From: an uncultured Verrucomicrobia subdivision 3 bacterium
Lineage (GTDB): Bacteria; Verrucomicrobiota; Verrucomicrobiae; Limisphaerales; UBA11358
NCBI GenBank assembly: GCA_903847285.1
Contig: CAINDH010000067.1
Coordinates: 1-21,140 of the forward strand
Length of the DNA stretch: 21,140 nucleotides
Direction of reading: 5' to 3'
Shown here: positions 1-8,400 of the stretch, piece by piece
Numbering within the stretch: position 1 is the stretch's first letter
Layout of the letters: every line of letters begins with the position of its first letter
Program-made: the position numbers and the translations under genes
Notes under the pieces: model-generated
What the model was told of the DNA's origin: nothing
What the model saw: the letters and a program-made list of their open reading frames with translations, nothing else
Database searches by the model: none

Positions 1-536
1 GTGACTTCCTCGGGGCGCTCGTCCACCAGCAGCACCATGACATGGCACTCGGGATGGTTTTCCAGCGCACCCAGGGCGATGTCGCGCAGAATGGTGGTCT
101 TGCCCGTGCGCGGCGGGGCGACGATAATGCCGCGTGTGCCTTTGCCGATGGGCGTGACGAGATCAATCACCCGCGTCTCCATCTGGTCCGGCGTGGTCTC
201 CAACTTAAATTTTTCAATCGGATCAATTGAAGTCAGGTTTTCAAAGCGCACGACTTTAACGTATTCCTGAAATGGCAAATCGTTCACCTTTTCCACCGTC
301 TTGAGCTGTGGGCTCGTGCCACGATGCGGCGGCTGCGTGGTGCCTTCGATGTGGGCGCCTTCGCGGAGGAAGCTGCGGCGGATGGTGTCCGGCGTGACAA
401 AAATATCTGTCGGCTTGGGATTGAAATGGTTTTGCGCCGTGCGCAGGAAACCAAAGCCCTTCTCGGAAATTTCGAGAAAGCCGGAACCGTAGTTGGGATT
501 GACGGCTTTTTCGCCGTTCGCTTGCGTATCGCTCAT
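1..536 (-). CDS. rho: Transcription termination factor Rho, N-terminal part (3' end cut by window edge)
   Basis: Hexameric RNA-dependent ATPase that ends transcription. The 178 visible codons, read leftward from the ATG at 536-534, hold the cold-shock-like RNA-binding domain (about residues 17-85, with RNP1-like FGFLR at 28-32 and IRR at 52-54), then the start of the RecA-like ATPase: PIGKGTRG (129-136), the Walker A loop APPRTGKTT (140-148, Lys146) and LLVDERPEEV (169-178). The rest lies outside the window. An in-frame TAG lies about 90 nt upstream with no ATG, GTG or TTG between, so this start is well fixed. The protein therefore begins almost at the RNA-binding domain and lacks the N-terminal helical bundle (about 47 residues) of E. 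coli Rho. No Shine-Dalgarno sequence is visible. cysK lies upstream on the same strand, but a terminator separates them, so rho probably has its own promoter in 537-700. Confidence 0.95.
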   Translation of the reverse strand, partial: MSDTQANGEKAVNPNYGSGFLEISEKGFGFLRTAQNHFNPKPTDIFVTPDTIRRSFLREGAHIEGTTQPPHRGTSPQLKTVEKVNDLPFQEYVKVVRFENLTSIDPIEKFKLETTPDQMETRVIDLVTPIGKGTRGIIVAPPRTGKTTILRDIALGALENHPECHVMVLLVDERPEEV

Positions 537-701
537 AAAAATGTTGTGACCGAAGGCTGAAACCCTTCCGAAAAATGTGTTGGAAAAGTGAACTTTTGGA
601 AAATGTCCCCGGCCAGAAGCCGCAGACTAAAACCTTCGACGGGCTTCTAATTACGGGGAAAGGCAGCGAAAGGCAATGCTTATTTTTTAGGTCACCAAAG
701 C

Positions 702-733
702 AAAAACGCGCAAACCCTCGTGAGGTTTGCGCG
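702..733 (-). terminator. Intrinsic terminator downstream of cysK
   Basis: A perfect 10-bp stem, CGCGCAAACC (707-716) with GGTTTGCGCG (724-733), closes a 7-nt loop. Read on the minus strand it is followed at once by five T (complement of 702-706). It starts 21 nt past the cysK stop and so ends the cysK transcript before rho. On the plus strand only CTTT follows, so it works mainly leftward. Confidence 0.9.
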
Positions 734-754
734 CTTTAAGATACCGCAAGTCAA

Positions 755-1738
755 TCAACCACCCACTTCTGCCCTGGCTTCCGCCGCGAGCGCCGTGCTC
801 AAATAACGTTCACCCGTTGAGCAAGCGATGGTCACGATGGTTTTGCCTTTGTTTTCCGGACGTTTGGCGACTTCGATGGCAGCGATGACGTTCGCGCCGG
901 TCGAGATACCGACGAGGATGCCTTCCTCCTTCGCGAGGCGACGAGCCATTGCAAACGCGTCGTCGTTGGAAACTTGAACGCACTCGACAATCTGTGGATT
1001 GCCGGTGCTGTCCTTGAGGTGCAAATTTTTTGGGACGAAACCTGCGCCCGTGCCTTGAATCTTGTGCGGACCTGGTTTCACTGGCTGACCGGCGAGCGTT
1101 TGCGAAATGACCGGTGAATCCTTCGGCTCCACCGCAATGGCTTGGAACGAAGCCTTCTTCGGTTTGATGCCCTCCACGCAACCCGTGATAGTTCCGCCTG
1201 TGCCGACGGCAGCAACGAGAATATCAATTTTGCCATCGGTATCTTCCCAAAGCTCCACCGCTGTGGTCTTGGTATGAATGGCCGGGTTGGCGCCGTTTTC
1301 GAATTGTTGCGGAATCCAAGAGTTAGGCGTTTCCTTTGCGAGCGCTTCGGCGCGAGCGATAGCGCCCTTCATACCTTCCGCGCCCGGGGTCAAAACGAGT
1401 TTTGCGCCAAGCATCGCCAACAAGGTGCGGCGTTCCAGCGACATCGTCTCCGGCATCGTCAAAATGATCTTGTAGCCTTTGGCCGCCGCGACGAACGCAA
1501 GCGCGATGCCGGTGTTACCGCTGGTCGGCTCAATGATGACGGTATCGTGTTTCAACACGCCGCGCGCTTCCGCATCCGCGATCATCGCCGCGCCGATACG
1601 ATCTTTGACGCTGCCCAGCGGATTGAAAAACTCGCATTTGAGCAGGATGTTGGCATCCACGCCCGCCGTGACTTTGTTCAGTTTGACCAGCGGCGTGCGG
1701 CCGATGGTTTCGATGATGTTGTTGTAGATACGTCCCAT
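755..1738 (-). CDS. cysK: Cysteine synthase A (O-acetylserine sulfhydrylase, PLP-dependent)
   Basis: Makes L-cysteine from O-acetylserine and sulfide in the cytoplasm. The 327-residue protein has the usual CysK length. Starting at MGRIYNNI, it shows [11 protein letters not shown] (11-21), the Schiff-base lysine in NPLGSVKDR (Lys45), the substrate loop EPTSGNTG, the Met-rich [11 protein letters not shown] segment, the PLP-phosphate loop GTGGTITG, and the C-terminal STGANV and STGERYLST motifs. The frame stays open upstream to 1816, but those 26 extra codons do not look like CysK, and the family starts at MGRIY-like sequence, so the ATG at 1738 is chosen. It is transcribed divergently from the oxidoreductase at 1976 and is followed by its own terminator, so it is probably monocistronic. 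CysK rather than CysM is favoured by the motif set; cystathionine beta-synthase is unlikely because there is no extra domain. Confidence 0.95.
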   Translation of the reverse strand: MGRIYNNIIETIGRTPLVKLNKVTAGVDANILLKCEFFNPLGSVKDRIGAAMIADAEARGVLKHDTVIIEPTSGNTGIALAFVAAAKGYKIILTMPETMSLERRTLLAMLGAKLVLTPGAEGMKGAIARAEALAKETPNSWIPQQFENGANPAIHTKTTAVELWEDTDGKIDILVAAVGTGGTITGCVEGIKPKKASFQAIAVEPKDSPVISQTLAGQPVKPGPHKIQGTGAGFVPKNLHLKDSTGNPQIVECVQVSNDDAFAMARRLAKEEGILVGISTGANVIAAIEVAKRPENKGKTIVTIACSTGERYLSTALAAEARAEVGG

Positions 1739-1975
1739 AAATTTATTTTGGTTGGAGGTTTGCAGTTGGTTTGATTTAGCGTTCGGAAATCTTGGCGAAA
1801 AGCCGATGGCGGGCAAGTTTTAATTCATCCCGCTGCGACCGAACTTTTTAGAAACCAGCGGACTCTATAAAACGTCCACTGTTGCATCCAGCGTCGCGAT
1901 TTTAATTCAGCTTTTCACGGTGTGCATTTTCAATCACGATGGCGGAATCATCCCAGCCAACAACAAAACTAAATA
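1739..1975. promoter_or_regulatory. Divergent intergenic region between cysK and the oxidoreductase gene
   Basis: These 237 bp must hold the promoters of both flanking genes. On the plus strand TATAAA at 1866-1871 fits a -10 box, but no convincing -35 lies 16-18 bp upstream of it. A 13-mer ACTTTTTAGAAAC at 1843-1855 recurs in the hup/addA divergent region at 5240-5252. There is no Shine-Dalgarno sequence before either start codon; the plus-strand start is preceded by ACAAAACTAAATA. Confidence 0.4.
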
Positions 1976-3418
1976 ATGAAATCAAACAAGTCGAAACAGA
2001 TTGACCGCCGGAATTTTCTCAAGCTGGCCGGAGCGGCGATTGTCCTCCCGACTATTCTTCCTGGATGCATGACGGGACGCCCCACAAAAAAAATCAGCGC
2101 TAATGACAAGGTCAATATCGGCGTGGTCGGCTGGGGTATGCAGGGGCCGAGCAACACCAAGTCCTTCATGTTCGAGAACGACTGCCGCGTAGTTGCTGCT
2201 TGCGACCTTGATCAGGAGGCATTGAAGCGCGCGGTGGATACCATCAATGACAATTACGAAAATAAGGATTGCGCCGCTTATCATGATTACCGCGAGCTGT
2301 TCGCGCGACCCGACCTCGACGCGGTGATGCTTGCCGTGCCGGATCACTGGCATGCCATCGTAGCAACGGCGGCGGCAAAACGCGGCCTGCACATCTACGG
2401 CGAAAAGCCGCTCGCTAAAACCATCGCCGAGCAGCAGGCCATCGTTCACGCTGTCGAAAAAAACAACATCATTTGGCAGACAGGTTCCTGGCAACGGTCA
2501 CAAGCACCGTTTCACAAGGCGGCGGAAATTGTGCGCAACGGACTCATCGGTGAAGTTACGCACGTTGAGGTGGGTTTACCGTCAGGACACCATGATTTCA
2601 AAGGAACAGAACTTGAGCTGTTGAAAAAATTTCAAGATCTGCCGGAAAATTTTGACATCAACAACCCGAAAGACAGGGCGCGCGTGGATTTCCTCAGTCG
2701 CGTCGTTCCCGATGGCAATGATTGGAAGATTGCCACATCCGAACAGCCGCCTGCCGAATTGGATTACGAGACATGGATCGGGCCGTCAAAGATGGAGCCT
2801 TACATCAAGCAACGCGTCCACATGAACTGGCGCTGGAACTACAACACCGGCGGAGGACAGTTACTCGACTGGGTTGGGCATCATGTGGACATCGCGCATT
2901 GGGGACTTGGCTTTGACAACAGTGGGCCGTCTACCATTGAGGGCCAAGGTGAATTTCCCGCGCCGAACGCGCTATGGAATACCTGCACGAAATACCGCAT
3001 CGAACTCAAATACCCGCGCAACATCACCATGACCATTGCCGGCGGGCACAGCGACATCAAGAGCGGCACGAAATGGATTGGCACTGAAGGCTGGGTCTGG
3101 GTAGATCGCGGTGGATTTGATGCCTCCAATCCCGATTGGAAAAAAGGCAAGTCGCTGCCGGAAGAACTCCGTAAAGTGAAACTCATCGAGTCACCCGGCC
3201 ACTGGCGGAATCATCTCGACTCGATCCGCTCCGGCCAGCCCACCATCGCGCCCGCGCAGACCGCACATCACTCGGCGATTCCCGGCCACCTCGGTTTAAT
3301 CTCCATGCTCACCGGTCGGAAAATTAACTGGGATGTGAAACACGAAAAAATCATCGGCGATGCCGAGGCGAGCAAGCTATTGACCCGCGAATACCGCGCG
3401 CCGTATCACCTCGCGTAA
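1976..3418 (+). CDS. Tat-exported Gfo/Idh/MocA-family oxidoreductase, probable lipoprotein
   Basis: NAD(P)-dependent oxidoreductase of the glucose-fructose oxidoreductase/inositol dehydrogenase family; the substrate is probably a sugar or sugar derivative and cannot be fixed from sequence. The 480 residues begin with a twin-arginine signal (RRNFLK, Arg11-Arg12), a short hydrophobic stretch and a lipobox-like LPGC with Cys31. The Rossmann fold follows, with GVVGWGMQG (Gly52, Gly54, Gly57) and the family's GEKP motif (Glu143-Lys144-Pro145). The C-terminal domain contains DWVGHHVDIAHWG with His302, His303, Asp305 and His308, the usual active-site histidine region. Tat export would let it cross the membrane folded with cofactor bound. 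The same signal occurs in many secreted members in Verrucomicrobiota and Planctomycetota, and in the GH109 glycosidases that use NAD, so a glycosidase role is an alternative. It stands alone, bounded by the divergent cysK and a terminator. Confidence 0.88.
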   Translation: MKSNKSKQIDRRNFLKLAGAAIVLPTILPGCMTGRPTKKISANDKVNIGVVGWGMQGPSNTKSFMFENDCRVVAACDLDQEALKRAVDTINDNYENKDCAAYHDYRELFARPDLDAVMLAVPDHWHAIVATAAAKRGLHIYGEKPLAKTIAEQQAIVHAVEKNNIIWQTGSWQRSQAPFHKAAEIVRNGLIGEVTHVEVGLPSGHHDFKGTELELLKKFQDLPENFDINNPKDRARVDFLSRVVPDGNDWKIATSEQPPAELDYETWIGPSKMEPYIKQRVHMNWRWNYNTGGGQLLDWVGHHVDIAHWGLGFDNSGPSTIEGQGEFPAPNALWNTCTKYRIELKYPRNITMTIAGGHSDIKSGTKWIGTEGWVWVDRGGFDASNPDWKKGKSLPEELRKVKLIESPGHWRNHLDSIRSGQPTIAPAQTAHHSAIPGHLGLISMLTGRKINWDVKHEKIIGDAEASKLLTREYRAPYHLA

Positions 3419-3432
3419 GTTGCTGAAAACAT

Positions 3433-3467
3433 AAAAGCCGTTGCTGGATTTCAGCAACGGCTTTTTT
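3433..3467 (+). terminator. Strong intrinsic terminator, probably bidirectional
   Basis: A perfect 14-bp stem, AAAAGCCGTTGCTG (3433-3446) with CAGCAACGGCTTTT (3452-3465), has a 5-nt loop and a six-T run at 3462-3467. It starts 15 nt after the oxidoreductase stop. The left arm's AAAA gives a shorter U run on the minus strand, so it can also end the convergent hisS transcript, whose stop lies at 3480. Confidence 0.93.
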
Positions 3468-3479
3468 ATGGAGCTTAAG

Positions 3480-4727
3480 TCACCCCAGATGATTCGCCAC
3501 GTCGGCAAAACCTGCGACGACTTCCTCGCGCGTCTTCAAGTTGCGGATACGGACATAGGCATCGCTCTCCGCGCGAACGGTGTGCGCCACTTTTAATTCC
3601 GTCGCGCGTTTGAATTGTTTATCCGGCTTCTGGGGCGTGAGCGGATAATCCACGGCAAATCCAGCGGCGCGCAAATCCTGAATGAGTTTCAGCGAAATCG
3701 GTCTTGTCGCTTCGTCCTCAATCAAAACGAACACATCCATCGTTGAATCAAACTTTGGCAGGAGCCCGCGCGCTTTGAGCAATTCCAGCAACACCACGTC
3801 GCCCATGCCAAAACCGAGCGCGGCCAAATCCACTTTGCCGCCGCTGATGAGTTTCACGAGATTGTTGTAGCGACCGCCGCCAGCGATGGCGCGAAATTCA
3901 CCTTTGCGATCAAACGCCTCGAACACTACGCCCGTGTAATACGCGAGCCCGCGGATGACGAGGTAATCCACTTTAACAAACTTCTTCAACCCGCGCGCCG
4001 CCAGATTATCGAGGATGCTTTGCAACTCGGTCGTGGGCTTGCCCGACGCAATGAATTCGTTTACCACCGCGAGCGAAAAGCCCAGCGCAGAAAGTTTAGC
4101 CTCCGATTCTTCAGGGGCGGTGCGTTCTAGCTTGTCTATGACCTGAAAAAAAGCGTAGGCATCTTCGGCACTTCTGCCGGCTGTATTACCACCATTAAAA
4201 AATTCTTGCCACGCATTGCGGCTGCTCAAACGGATGACAAAATCCTCCGCCGTCAGGCCAAACGCGCGCAGCGTATCAATCAACAATGCGATCAACTCCG
4301 CGTCCGCCGACGGATCAGTTTCGCCCATGAGATCGGCATTAAATTGAAAATGTTCCCGCAGCCGGCCTTTCTGCTGTTTCTCGTAGCGGAACAATTGCGG
4401 AATGGCGAACCACTTGATGGGTTTCTTGTAGTTGCGCTCATGCGCCGCGACCATGCGGGCCAGCGTGAGTGTCATCTCCGGACGCAGGGAGATGTGACGT
4501 TTGCCCTTGTCCACAAAGTCGAAGAGCTGCCCAACAATTTCCTCACCGCTCTTGGTGGTGAAAAGTTCCAGGGGTTCGAGCGGCGGGCCATCATATTCGC
4601 GGAAGCCGTAGCGGCGAGCGACGGTGCGCCACTGGTCGAAAATATATTGGCGCGCGTCAGCGCTCCACACGTCGGGGTGCGGTAAAGGTTCGGGATAAAA
4701 ATCGCGAAAACCGGGGAGTCGTTCCAT
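3480..4727 (-). CDS. hisS: Histidine--tRNA ligase (HisRS, class IIa), divergent subtype
   Basis: Attaches histidine to tRNA-His in the cytoplasm. The 415 residues show PGFRDFYP (5-12), LRPEMT (81-86), class II motif 2 around LFRYEKQQKGRLREHFQFN (112-130), the histidine-binding RGLAYYTG (259-266), GGGRYNNL (283-290), a motif 3 region GFGMGDVV (305-312) and an anticodon-binding domain from DVFVL (331) to the end. The anticodon domain and the complete motif 2 argue against the regulatory paralogue HisZ. Several positions differ from the E. coli type: RGLDYY becomes RGLAYY, LRPEGT becomes LRPEMT, and the usual motif 3 arginine (GLERL) is replaced by GDVVL. From memory the plant organelle-type HisRS shares these features, so this looks like a coherent subtype rather than decay. 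hup lies 149 bp upstream on the same strand; AT-rich sequence before the ATG could hold a separate promoter. Confidence 0.93.
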   Translation of the reverse strand: MERLPGFRDFYPEPLPHPDVWSADARQYIFDQWRTVARRYGFREYDGPPLEPLELFTTKSGEEIVGQLFDFVDKGKRHISLRPEMTLTLARMVAAHERNYKKPIKWFAIPQLFRYEKQQKGRLREHFQFNADLMGETDPSADAELIALLIDTLRAFGLTAEDFVIRLSSRNAWQEFFNGGNTAGRSAEDAYAFFQVIDKLERTAPEESEAKLSALGFSLAVVNEFIASGKPTTELQSILDNLAARGLKKFVKVDYLVIRGLAYYTGVVFEAFDRKGEFRAIAGGGRYNNLVKLISGGKVDLAALGFGMGDVVLLELLKARGLLPKFDSTMDVFVLIEDEATRPISLKLIQDLRAAGFAVDYPLTPQKPDKQFKRATELKVAHTVRAESDAYVRIRNLKTREEVVAGFADVANHLG

Positions 4728-4741
4728 GCCGCACAGGATAA

Positions 4742-4860
4742 AAAAATTATTTAATTAGGAAAGCAGGAAGGCAGGAAAGAAAACTAAAAGCTTAACCACC
4801 AAGACGCCCAGAGCGCCAAGTTGAAAAACGTATTTCATGCCTAAGCGTTTTTGGCGTCCC
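4742..4860. repeat. Repeat-like AT-rich/CCACCAAGACGCC spacer between hup and hisS
   Basis: The hup-hisS spacer holds a tandem GCAGGAA (4763-4769 and 4771-4777), a run of the form CCACCAAGACGCCCAGAGCGCC (4797-4818), and an imperfect inverted repeat: GACGCC at 4803-4808 pairs with GGCGTC at 4853-4858, and CGCCAA (4814-4819) pairs with the TTGGCG of CGTTTTTGGCG (4846-4856). It can form a hairpin downstream of hup but has no adjoining U run on the minus strand. It resembles dispersed noncoding repeats often seen between genes in Verrucomicrobiota; that is recollection and was not tested. Confidence 0.45.
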
Positions 4861-4876
4861 CGCGGTTTACCTGAAT

Positions 4877-5176
4877 TTAGGCCTTTGCCGCTAACTTCAA
4901 TACTTCCGCGCGCATCTCTTTGCCAGCCTTGAACTTCACCATTGAACGCGCAGGAATGGGCACATCCACTTCGGGCTTATTGGGATTGCGCCCGACGCGC
5001 GCCTTGCGGATTTTCACCTCGAACACGCCGAAGTTTCTAAGCTCCACTTTGTCTCCCTTCGCGAGCGATTCGGCGATGTAGTCCAAGGTTTTCTGCACTA
5101 CGTCAAAGACCTGGGATTGGATCAACCCGGTTTCGTCGCTGATGCGCACCACGAGGTCGCGTTTGGTCAGGGTCAT
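4877..5176 (-). CDS. HU/IHF-family DNA-binding protein
   Basis: Small dimeric nucleoid protein that bends DNA. At 99 residues it has the normal family length: two N-terminal helices (TKRDLVVRISDETGL and VFDVVQKTLDYIAESL), then the beta-strand core with RNFGVFEVKIRKARVGRNP (47-65), the signature of the family, and the DNA-clasping arm around NPNKPEVDVPIPAR (64-77) followed by VKFKAGKEMR. The proline in the arm tip that intercalates into DNA is consistent with NPNKP. HU and IHF alpha-type proteins cannot be separated by eye, so no symbol is given. It is first in a leftward pair with hisS and divergent from addA. Confidence 0.93.
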   Translation of the reverse strand: MTLTKRDLVVRISDETGLIQSQVFDVVQKTLDYIAESLAKGDKVELRNFGVFEVKIRKARVGRNPNKPEVDVPIPARSMVKFKAGKEMRAEVLKLAAKA

Positions 5177-5413
5177 AATTTTGGAATGATGCTGTTGAGT
5201 GAATCATCCAACGCAGAAAATCCGCCACAAACCAGCCCGACTTTTTAGAAACGGCGAATCTTTTCTGCTCCCGATTGGATAACAATCATTTGGGAATTCT
5301 GCGTAAAATGTCGAGTAAAATGTGCAGCTCGGCCGTATCGGCAGCTGCAATTATCCAGAAGGTTTGTTTTCTGCGTGGCAACCGGCGGCAGCGAGGGTTA
5401 AAGTTTTCGCCGC
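5177..5413. promoter_or_regulatory. Divergent intergenic region between the HU gene and addA
   Basis: A 237-bp region that must promote both genes. It contains the 13-mer ACTTTTTAGAAAC (5240-5252) also present upstream of cysK, a direct repeat GTAAAATGT at 5303-5311 and 5315-5323 (12 bp apart, close to one helical turn), and directly after it a 7-bp inverted repeat TGCAGCT (5323-5329) / AGCTGCA (5343-5349). The direct and inverted repeats could be an operator on the addA side. No clear -35/-10 pair with correct spacing was found. Confidence 0.35.
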
Positions 5414-8400
5414 ATGGAATCTGCGCCCCATCCAAATGATTCGCTCACGCCGTCTCAACGGCAGGCGGTGGAGGCGCGCGGCAATGTCCTCGTCATGGCC
5501 GGTGCGGGAACCGGCAAAACCAAAACCCTAGTTGCCCGCTGTCTCGATTGCCTCGAACGCGACCGTGCGACGCTGGATGAATTGCTCATCGTCACCTTCA
5601 CCGAGGCCGCCGCCGCCGAAATGCGTCAGCGCCTGCGTAAAAGTCTGGAGGAAAAAATTGCCGCATCGCCAGGCGAAACTTTTTGGCAGGAGCAAACCGC
5701 GCGCTTTGATCTGGCACACATCGGCACGCTGCACGGTTTCTGCCTGCGCCTCGTGCGCGAACATTTTCATGAGCTCGACCTCGACCCGCAACTCGCCATC
5801 CTCGACGAAGGCGAAGCCCGCCAGTTAGCGGACGAAACGCTAGCCGAACAATTCCAAGCGCACTACGCCGGAGATGATCCATTTGCCCGCGCTTTTCAAA
5901 ATGTGGTGCAGCTCCACGGCGGTGGACGTGATGAAAACATCCGCGCACTGGTGTTGCGTCTGCACCATTATTCGCAAGCCCGCCCCAACGCCGTCGGCTG
6001 GCTCGCCGATGAATTAAAAAAATTTTCTGCTGCTGAAGCAACTGATTGGCAACACTGGCTGCTGGCCGCCATTGGCGACTGGCAAAATGAATGGCTGACG
6101 ACGCTGAAAAATCACGAAACCGAAAACGTCAAAGCCGCTGAATTGACAGGCCTGTTGCAACAACTTGGGAAAACAATCACCCGCGCACCAGCCACCGAAA
6201 TTCTAGCTAAAATTATAGCTGCCGACGTGACCGCCAATTATCCCAAAGGACAGGCGGGGAAACTTCGCCCGGCGCTGGGTAAAATTTTTGAGGAAGCTGC
6301 GTTCCTGGCCGCGCTCGCCGAGGTGAAAGACGGACGCGACCCGTTGGCCGAGGACTGGTCATGGGTTCGGGAACACATGGCCACCATCCTGCGGCTCGCC
6401 GCCGAGTTTGCTGAAAATTTTGCCGCGCGCAAACGTGCGGACGGCGTGCTGGATTTCCACGACCTCGAACAGTTCGCCCTGAAGTTGCTTTGGGATTTTC
6501 CGGCGGATAAGCCGACGGCGGGCGCTGAAATGTGGCGGGCGAAATTGAAATTCATTTTCGTGGACGAATATCAGGACATCAATGCCGCGCAGGATAAAAT
6601 CATCGCCGCCCTCGCGCGGGACGGCGACACGGCCAACCGCTTTCTGGTCGGCGACGTGAAGCAGAGCATTTACCGCTTTCGCCTGGCTGACCCGAAAATT
6701 TTCCGTGACTACGCACAGGACTGGCGCGCCCCGAGCGGCAAATATATTTCGCTCTCCGAAAACTTCCGCAGCCGCGAAGGCTTGCTCCAGTTTGTGAATT
6801 CCGTATGCGGCACTATCATGCACGCAGAAATCGGCGGCGTGGTTTACGATGCAGCAGCGAAATTACAATTCGGCGCGCCTGCAAAACGCGCCGCCCTCGG
6901 CAGGACCGTGAACACAATGCCGCGCGCGGAATTGCTCATACGGCTCAAAACCAAACCCAGCGATGTTTCGGAAGACGGGGACGGAGAGTTGGCCGACCTC
7001 GACGAGACGACGAAGGAGGCGCGGCTCATCGCCCTGCGTTTGAAAACTTTATCCGCAGCACACCCGGAAAATGAAATCTGGGATGACGAAAAAAAGTTTT
7101 TTCGCACGGCGCACTTCAGCGACATGGCCATTCTTCTACGTTCACCGCGTGGCAAGGCGGAGATTTATGCCAAAGAATTTGAGCGCGCCGGTGTCCCGCT
7201 GTCGGTAAAACGCGGCGGTTTTTTTGATGCGGCGGAAATTCTCGATCTGCGAAGCCTGCTGGAGTTATTGGATAATCCGTTGCAAGACGTGCCGTGCATT
7301 GCGGTGCTACGGTCGCCGCTCGTCGGCCTGTCGCTGGATGAGCTAGCGGAAATCCGGCTCGCGGCGAAGGAAAAACATTTTTGGACGGCACTAAATTCAA
7401 TTCAAAATCCAAAATCAGAAATTAAAAACTTTCTCGAACGGTTTGCCCGGTGGCGGCAGCTGGCAAAAATGAATTCGCTTTCGGAATGTCTGGAGGCGGT
7501 GCTAGGAGAAACGCTTTACGCGGACTGGCTGCGAGCACAACCGCGCGGCGCTCAACGGGCGGCGAACGTCGCCCAATTCGTCCACCTCGCGGAATCGTTT
7601 GACCAATTCCAGCGACAGGGACTCTTCCGATTTTTGAAATACATCGCAGCGCAGAAAGCAACGGATTCCGAACCGGACGTTCCGGCTGGCACGACGGAAA
7701 ATGCGGTGCGGCTGATGAGTATTCATCAGAGCAAGGGTTTGGAATTTCCCATTGTCGCCCTGCCCGACCTTGCCAAGGGTTTTAACGAACAAGATTTGCA
7801 CGCGGAAATAATTTTTGACGAAGTATTGGGGCTCTGTCCGAAAGTGAAGCCACCTGAGCGCGGCGGACGCTACCCGAGTTTAGCGCACTGGCTAGCGCAG
7901 CGGCGGCAGAAGCGCGGACTACGCGGCGAAGAACTGCGGTTGCTCTACGTCGCCCTGACGCGGGCTCGCGATACGCTGGTTTTATCCGCCACGCTCACGG
8001 AAAAAGTCTGGCTGGAAAAATGGACGCAGACGCAATCGGTGACGCCGCAAAAAATTGCGGGCGCAAAAAGTTTTGCGGACTGGCTGGGACTTTGGTTTGC
8101 GCAAAATGTCAGCGCGAGCAATCTGGTCAGCGGCGAAACGCCTTGGCTGCGCTGGCGTTTAGTGACGGACGCGGAACTGGCTGGGGTGGACTCGGCGGAA
8201 ATTGAAAACCGGAAACCGGAAACGGAAACACCCGCGCCTGACTCGGCGGCGCTGAAAAAACTGCAAATTGTTTTGGGCTGGAATTATCCGCAGCCACTCG
8301 CCACAAAACAAAAGGCAAAGGTTTCCGTCACAGAATTGCGACGGATGGCGGAAGAATCAGGTGATGAGGCGGAACAAATTTTCTCGCGGCCAAAATTCGC

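Noticed and set aside
1142..1774. 210-codon plus-strand open frame over cysK
   Set aside because: It overlaps the fully conserved cysK on the other strand and shows no recognisable domain.
1739..1816. 26-codon N-terminal extension of cysK
   Set aside because: Open in frame but unlike any CysK N-terminus; the family starts at the [12 protein letters not shown] sequence.
1866..1871. TATAAA as a firm -10 box for the oxidoreductase gene
   Set aside because: Good hexamer, but no matching -35 at 16-18 bp, and the genome's promoter consensus is unknown; left as a possibility only.
3480..4727. hisZ (ATP phosphoribosyltransferase regulatory subunit)
   Set aside because: The protein has a full motif 2, the histidine-binding loop and an anticodon-binding domain, and no histidine biosynthesis genes are near.
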